From positions 300,708 to 364,707 of the forward strand of contig MNCI01002198.1 of NCBI GenBank assembly GCA_015680685.1: a DNA stretch of 64,000 nucleotides, written 5' to 3'. Source of the DNA: Gnetum montanum (lineage: Eukaryota > Streptophyta > Gnetopsida > Gnetales > Gnetaceae). Under the pieces are notes generated by a model. It was not told the DNA's origin, ran no database searches, and worked only from the letters and a program-made list of their open reading frames with translations. Position numbers and translations under genes: made by a program. Of this stretch, positions 59,735-64,000 are shown piece after piece. How positions within the stretch are numbered: the stretch's first letter is position 1; every line of letters begins with the position of its first letter.

Positions 59735-59899
59735 CCTCCACATCACTTAAGTTTACCACATCAACTGTGCCAAAATTTGGCTTATAGTTGTTTTGTGAAC
59801 CAGTTATCCTCTTTATTGTTTGCTATCTTCCAAATATAGCTAAGGCCTATGGGCCCACAAATTAGCCAAGGTTTCATTGTTGTGGGGAGGTGTCAAACC
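59735..59899. other. Unassigned junction between copia F and LINE
   Basis: No motif is recognised. On the minus strand it could be the very end of the LINE 3' region; TTAATAAAAC near 59910 resembles a polyadenylation region. Confidence 0.4.
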
Positions 59900-60275
59900 C
59901 CAAAAAGAAGTTTTATTAATATTAAAAGAGTATCAAGTACATTAACCACATTAAGTCACAAGGTTAAAGGGAAGGGGGAACTGAGATAACTATGAATGAG
60001 ACTCAGGAACAACCTTATAAATAATCGATCACTAAAGGAGGAAACCTGATCTGGGGCACTACCAATCATCAACACAAACTGACTCATTACAAGAGAGAAT
60101 GACATAAATTTAGATGAGGCGGAGAGCACTCAGTAAAGGATAGAGAGACTTCCAAATGATGACTCCATACAACTTAAAGAAGGGAAGCTTCCTTGCAAAG
60201 ATTACTAATGAAGAGCATTGCTTGAACACATGGGTCTTTCCCAAGGCTACAAGAGATGAACCAATTGATAACTAT

Positions 60276-60830
60276 CTAGGTTGAACTTGGATGCTTGAGA
60301 TGTGAGTTGGAGATGAATGAGGCAAAAGATCTGCAACTTCTCCAACTTGGTAACCTAACATTTATTAGAATAATCTGTCCTTTGAAAAATAAAATTACAT
60401 TTGTGCTTCCAAATATAATATAAAATAATAGGCCTAATAACTTTCCACAAAAAATTAAAATTAGCAGAAGTAATGACCAAAAAGCCAAATATGGCATCAT
60501 CTTAAGATAGCTTGCATGATGGAAAAACTTTGGAAGCCCAATCCCACATGTGTTAAGCAAAGGGACAATGTCAAAACACATGAACAAAGTCATCTTGTCT
60601 ACCACAAAGAGGGCAATTAGGACTAGGAATCCCTATATATTCTAAATGTTTACCAATAGGTAGACTTTGGTGGAGGAGACACCAAAGGAACTTCTTAATT
60701 TTGGGGAGGGTCAGTAGTTTCCAAATACATTGGAAGAGGGGGATCCAAAATTTTACTGACTCTTGTTTGTGCCAAGACTTATTACAACATTGAATGATCT
60801 TGAATGGGTCTTGCAAAAGGTGAAAGGGGA
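60276..60830 (-). pseudogene. LINE C-terminal zf-RVT-type domain
   Basis: KIKKFLWCLLHQSLPIGKHL and IPSPNCPLCGRQDDFVHVF (60700-60574) match the cysteine-rich domain commonly found at the end of plant LINE ORF2. After a frameshift, FHHASYLKMMPYLAFWSLL continues it. Probable nucleic-acid-binding role. Confidence 0.8.
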
Positions 60831-61389
60831 TAGATGGCTGGTAAGGCAGGAGTTTTACCCCATGAAGCCATTAAAGGCCATGAAAGGTGCTTTGCACCAT
60901 AACATCTAGTTGCCAATGACCATGGAGAAAGGTGTAAATCTGGGTCAAGAAATGGTTCATTACATCTAACTCCTCATACAAATTATTAAACTCAACCCCT
61001 GAAATCCATTGACTAGACAGCCTAAGATAATTCAAAGAAATAACACCCTTCCAATATCAAGAGGTAGCAACCTTAGCATTTGTGATGGCAAGGGGAGCAG
61101 ACAACAAAGGTAACCACCAGGGACACAACTTAGAGAGGATAGTAGGGTTGATCTTAATGTTAGTCCAATCAATATAATAGTGTAGAATTTGCCAGGTCCC
61201 CCAAATGCTTTTGAAAACATGAGATCCAAGAAGAATGATAGTAATGGGGGAAATGATCTGATTGACAAAATAGATGCCTTTCTAGAAGGGCTTGTTTTTA
61301 GAAAATGCTTGATGAAATCTTAATTGGAAAAGGATCCCAACAATATCTGGGGCATCTAAGTGTTGTACCAATCACTTAGCAACTAGGGT

Positions 61390-62900
61390 AATTCCCTACT
61401 TAAAGGAATTCAAAAGACCTAAGCCATCATTATTCTTGGGGAGAGTAACAATATTCCAAGCGACGCGATGGAATCCTTTCCGAGAATCTTTGCAGGACCA
61501 CATGAAGTCACGAAATAATCGTTCTAGCTTCTGGTAGGTAGCTTGGGAGGGGGCCCAACACAAAGAGTAATACACATGGGTTGACATACATATGGACTTA
61601 CATACGAGGTACTTACCCATGAGTGTGAGGGGTTTAGTCTTCCATTTGTCAAGTTTCTTTTGAATCTGATAAATAGCCTGCTCCCAAAGAATAGAGATTG
61701 AACCTCTAAAATAGAAAGAGATTCCTAGAATCTTAATGATGTCTTGATCCTGAAGCCACTTCCAATTATAGTTGGTCACATGTTTATAATTGCTAGTAAA
61801 GATATAAATAGAGGATTTATTCCAATTAATAGTGAAGCCTGAGAGTGTGTAATATTGCTCCACCCTTGATAAGAGGCAGTGCAAATTAGCAGCAGTATTT
61901 TGAACGATTAAAAAGGAGTCATCAGTGAAGTGTATATTAAGAAGCTATTGTTGAGATGAAGCTGTTTGAATGTCCTGGTTTATTTGATGACAAAGAAAGT
62001 CAGCTACGATGATAAAGAGATAAGGGACGAGAAGACAGCCTTGTCGCATTGACCTTTATATAGAAAAGGGAGAGGTAATGCTGAAGGTAGTGGCTATTCT
62101 TGTGATAGCATATGAGAAAAAGCATTTCACCATATGTAGGAACTTAGGTCCAAAACCAAGTTTGATCATGGTTTACAAGATAAAGTCCCACTTTATGTTG
62201 TCATAAGCCTTGGCATAATCAAGTTTCACTAGGAGAATATCTTGTCCATCATCCTCTACCCACTCGAGACCTTCCTACACCACAACCACATTGTCTAAAA
62301 TATATCTACTAAGGACAAATCTTTTTTGTTGAGGAGATATGATTTGGCCAAGAATTTTTTTTCAACCGTAAGGCTAAGCACTTGGCCCAAATTTTATATA
62401 CCACATTGAGAAGAGTTACGGGATGCCAATTGGAGATATAGGTAAGATCCCTAGACTTAGGGAGGAGATGAATAACCCCTCGATTTAGATTGGACCCAAG
62501 GGAACCAATTAGGATAGCCTCATTAATGACCTACAGAAGATCATTTTCCACCAAATCCCAATGAGTTTGAAAAAATTCCATAGGGAAACCATCATAACCA
62601 AGAGTCTTCCCATGACTTAACTTGAAACAAGCCACCTATAGCTCCACCATAGTGATATCAACGTCAAGACTTTGTAGCATGGTGGAATTGATAAGGCGAG
62701 GATAATTGGGGGTGGCAACCTCAAATGAAGAGATGTCCATAGGGGTAGCTGCAAAAAAGGTTTCGTAGTGGTTCTTAAGAAAAGAGAGGATACTGTTGTG
62801 GTCGGTAATGGTGGTACCATCACTAGAGACTTTGTCTATAGAATGCGAAGGAGAAGCACTATTAAGATACTTAAAAAATTCCTTGCAATGTTCATCCTAA
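61390..62900 (-). pseudogene. LINE reverse transcriptase pseudogene
   Basis: RT motifs on the minus strand: ILLVKLDYAKAYDNIKWDFI (near 62230), SMRQGCLLVPYLFIIVADFL (near 62040) and HFTDDSFLIVQ (near 61935, normally FADD). The open part at 61884-61396 holds the downstream region with LSGFTINWNKSSIYIF, LTLMGKYLVCKS and GFHRVAWNIVTLPKNNDGLG. It would prime on nicked target DNA. Broken by several stops. Confidence 0.85.
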
Positions 62901-63099
62901 ATATTTAACCAAGTGAGTTGACTTTTAGTTAAGGCACTTTGTGCTCGGTACACTTCTCAATGTTGAAAGCTAATCAAGCTCTAGCTAGCTCCTCGTGAAC
63001 TAGAGTGTTAAAAGGATCTTGAGCTAGTCTATTAGTGAGATGTTCAATAGTGAGGTGAATGTTGTTGTATTCTTGTCTGACCCAAGTACCCACTACTTT

Positions 63100-64000
63100 A
63101 TCATACGGACAAGCAAAGTTCTACACTTGACAAGAAGCGCAATGCCACCAGTGAATCCAACCCACCTAATTTAGGGGCCTAGGTTCAACATTCTAAAGGT
63201 TAGATAGAAGAAGTTGGGAAAAAGGGGAAGAAAAGTAGTTGTTGTGTAGTCAGAAAAGATGGAATTTTTGTTTGTTAGGGCTACCATGAATCTAGATAGA
63301 TATAGAAATAGGAAGATGGTCTGATAAGGTAGCATGGTGATGAACCGTAGTAGCAAAGAAGGCTTTCCAAAAAGAAAGGATGAAAAAATAGAACCTATCT
63401 AACCTGCTATAGATGCAAACCTACCCAAGATGAAGATTGCTCCAAGTAAATCTATTGAGGGGAACGCACATAGAGGCATTCACCTTGTTAGAAAGGTAAA
63501 ACCTTTTCGTAAAGGTGAACTAGTTCTGATACTCAAAATTGGGCAATTGAAAAAACACCCCTCCGAGCTTATATTAAGGGAATTCAACCATATTAAAATT
63601 GTCTCCAAATATCCAAGGCATTGGGGGAAGAGAATTTGAAAATTCTTGCTAAAGGAGAGCCCATTCTGTAAAGTCATTTGGGGCATATATCAAGCAAATA
63701 CCAAAAGGGCCATGTAAAGAGGAGAAGGTGGCCCAGGAAACTCTATGCCCAAAATCAGAACCACTTTGAATGATTTTATCTTTGTAGTAGGACAAGAGGA
63801 GAATGGCAGCTACTATTTTCCCACTCGCATGGGACGTCGCTAAAATTTAGGAGTGAGGAAAAAACCAATGGACAAAAAAAGATACAAGATCAAATGAAAT
63901 CTTAATTTCTTGAAGGAGAATGAAATCAAAGGCTATATTAAGACTGGAAAGAAAGTTGCCTGATTGCTTTCGTTGAAGCCACCAAGCAAGGCCTCGAACG
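63100..64000 (-). pseudogene. LINE endonuclease (APE-type) pseudogene
   Basis: The minus strand reads PFGICLIYAPND, then WALLARIFKF, then WIFGDNFNMVE and KLGGVFFQLP (63720-63530), the usual plant LINE form being GDFNMVE with a following GG. Toward 63320 LSDHLPISIS is the conserved SDH motif region. This domain would nick the target DNA. Several frameshifts; the N-terminus lies outside the window. Confidence 0.8.

Larger units (their letters stand above)
59900..64000 (-). mobile_element. LINE-type non-LTR retrotransposon, 5'-truncated by window end
   Basis: The minus strand shows, in order, an endonuclease domain, RT and a zf-RVT-type C-terminus, each listed below. Stops and frameshifts are scattered. 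The order and motifs are those of plant LINEs. ORF1 would lie beyond 64000. Confidence 0.85.

Overview
This is plant nuclear DNA made almost entirely of nested, decayed retrotransposons. I found no intact host gene, no tRNA or rRNA gene and nothing prokaryotic. The evidence for a plant is LTR elements with a tRNA-Asp-type primer site, Athila-like Gag and reverse transcriptase motifs, a plant-type copia element, and plant-type LINEs with endonuclease, reverse transcriptase and zf-RVT domains. The density of old insertions suggests a large-genome seed plant; I cannot name the species. Six single N bases occur (11998, 12042, 39127, 53692, 54069, 56256); the last three lie at duplicated or inverted sequence and look like assembly joins.

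Layout. (A) 1-3320, minus: the 5' part of a Ty3/Athila-like element carrying only gag, inserted in the 5' LTR of B. (B) 3321-16164, plus: an autonomous-type Athila-like element with LTR, primer site, gag, protease, RT, RNase H, integrase, a 1.8 kb non-coding spacer, a long third ORF (ORF3), polypurine tract and LTR. 16165-18983: AT-rich, unassigned. (C) 18984-30935, minus: a second autonomous-type element with the same order as B. 30936-34980: a roughly 270 bp tandem repeat, a decayed LINE (plus strand) and short duplications. (D) 34981-43884, minus: an element with both LTRs (865 bp each), gag and ORF3 but no protease or polymerase. (G) 43885-47324, minus: a truncated gag-bearing relative of D. 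(H) 47325-52361, plus: a copia element whose 5' LTR was hit by G. (F) 52362-52868 plus 59081-59734, minus: a copia integrase relic split by E. (E) 52869-59075, plus: a gag-bearing relative of A and D, flanked by a perfect GTAGT target duplication. 59900-64000, minus: a second LINE running off the window.

How the genes work together. In B and C, gag-protease-polymerase would be made from the LTR promoter. ORF3 lies downstream, behind a spacer that contains a TATA box preceded by the same CG-rich motifs as that element's own LTR, so ORF3 may have its own promoter. A, D, E and G share a Gag whose C-terminus is joined to sequence that in B and C follows the protease. That implies one old internal deletion that founded a non-autonomous lineage, presumably mobilised in trans by elements like B and C.

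The most interesting candidate for something undescribed is in the spacer before ORF3. B, C, D and E all keep a 54-55 nt structure with a 9 bp outer stem and a TGGG/CCCA inner hairpin. Paired positions stay paired despite sequence changes, and the structure survives in D and E although the polymerase is gone. This looks like a cis-acting RNA signal. Every coding region in the window is broken by stops or frameshifts, so all are annotated as pseudogenes.
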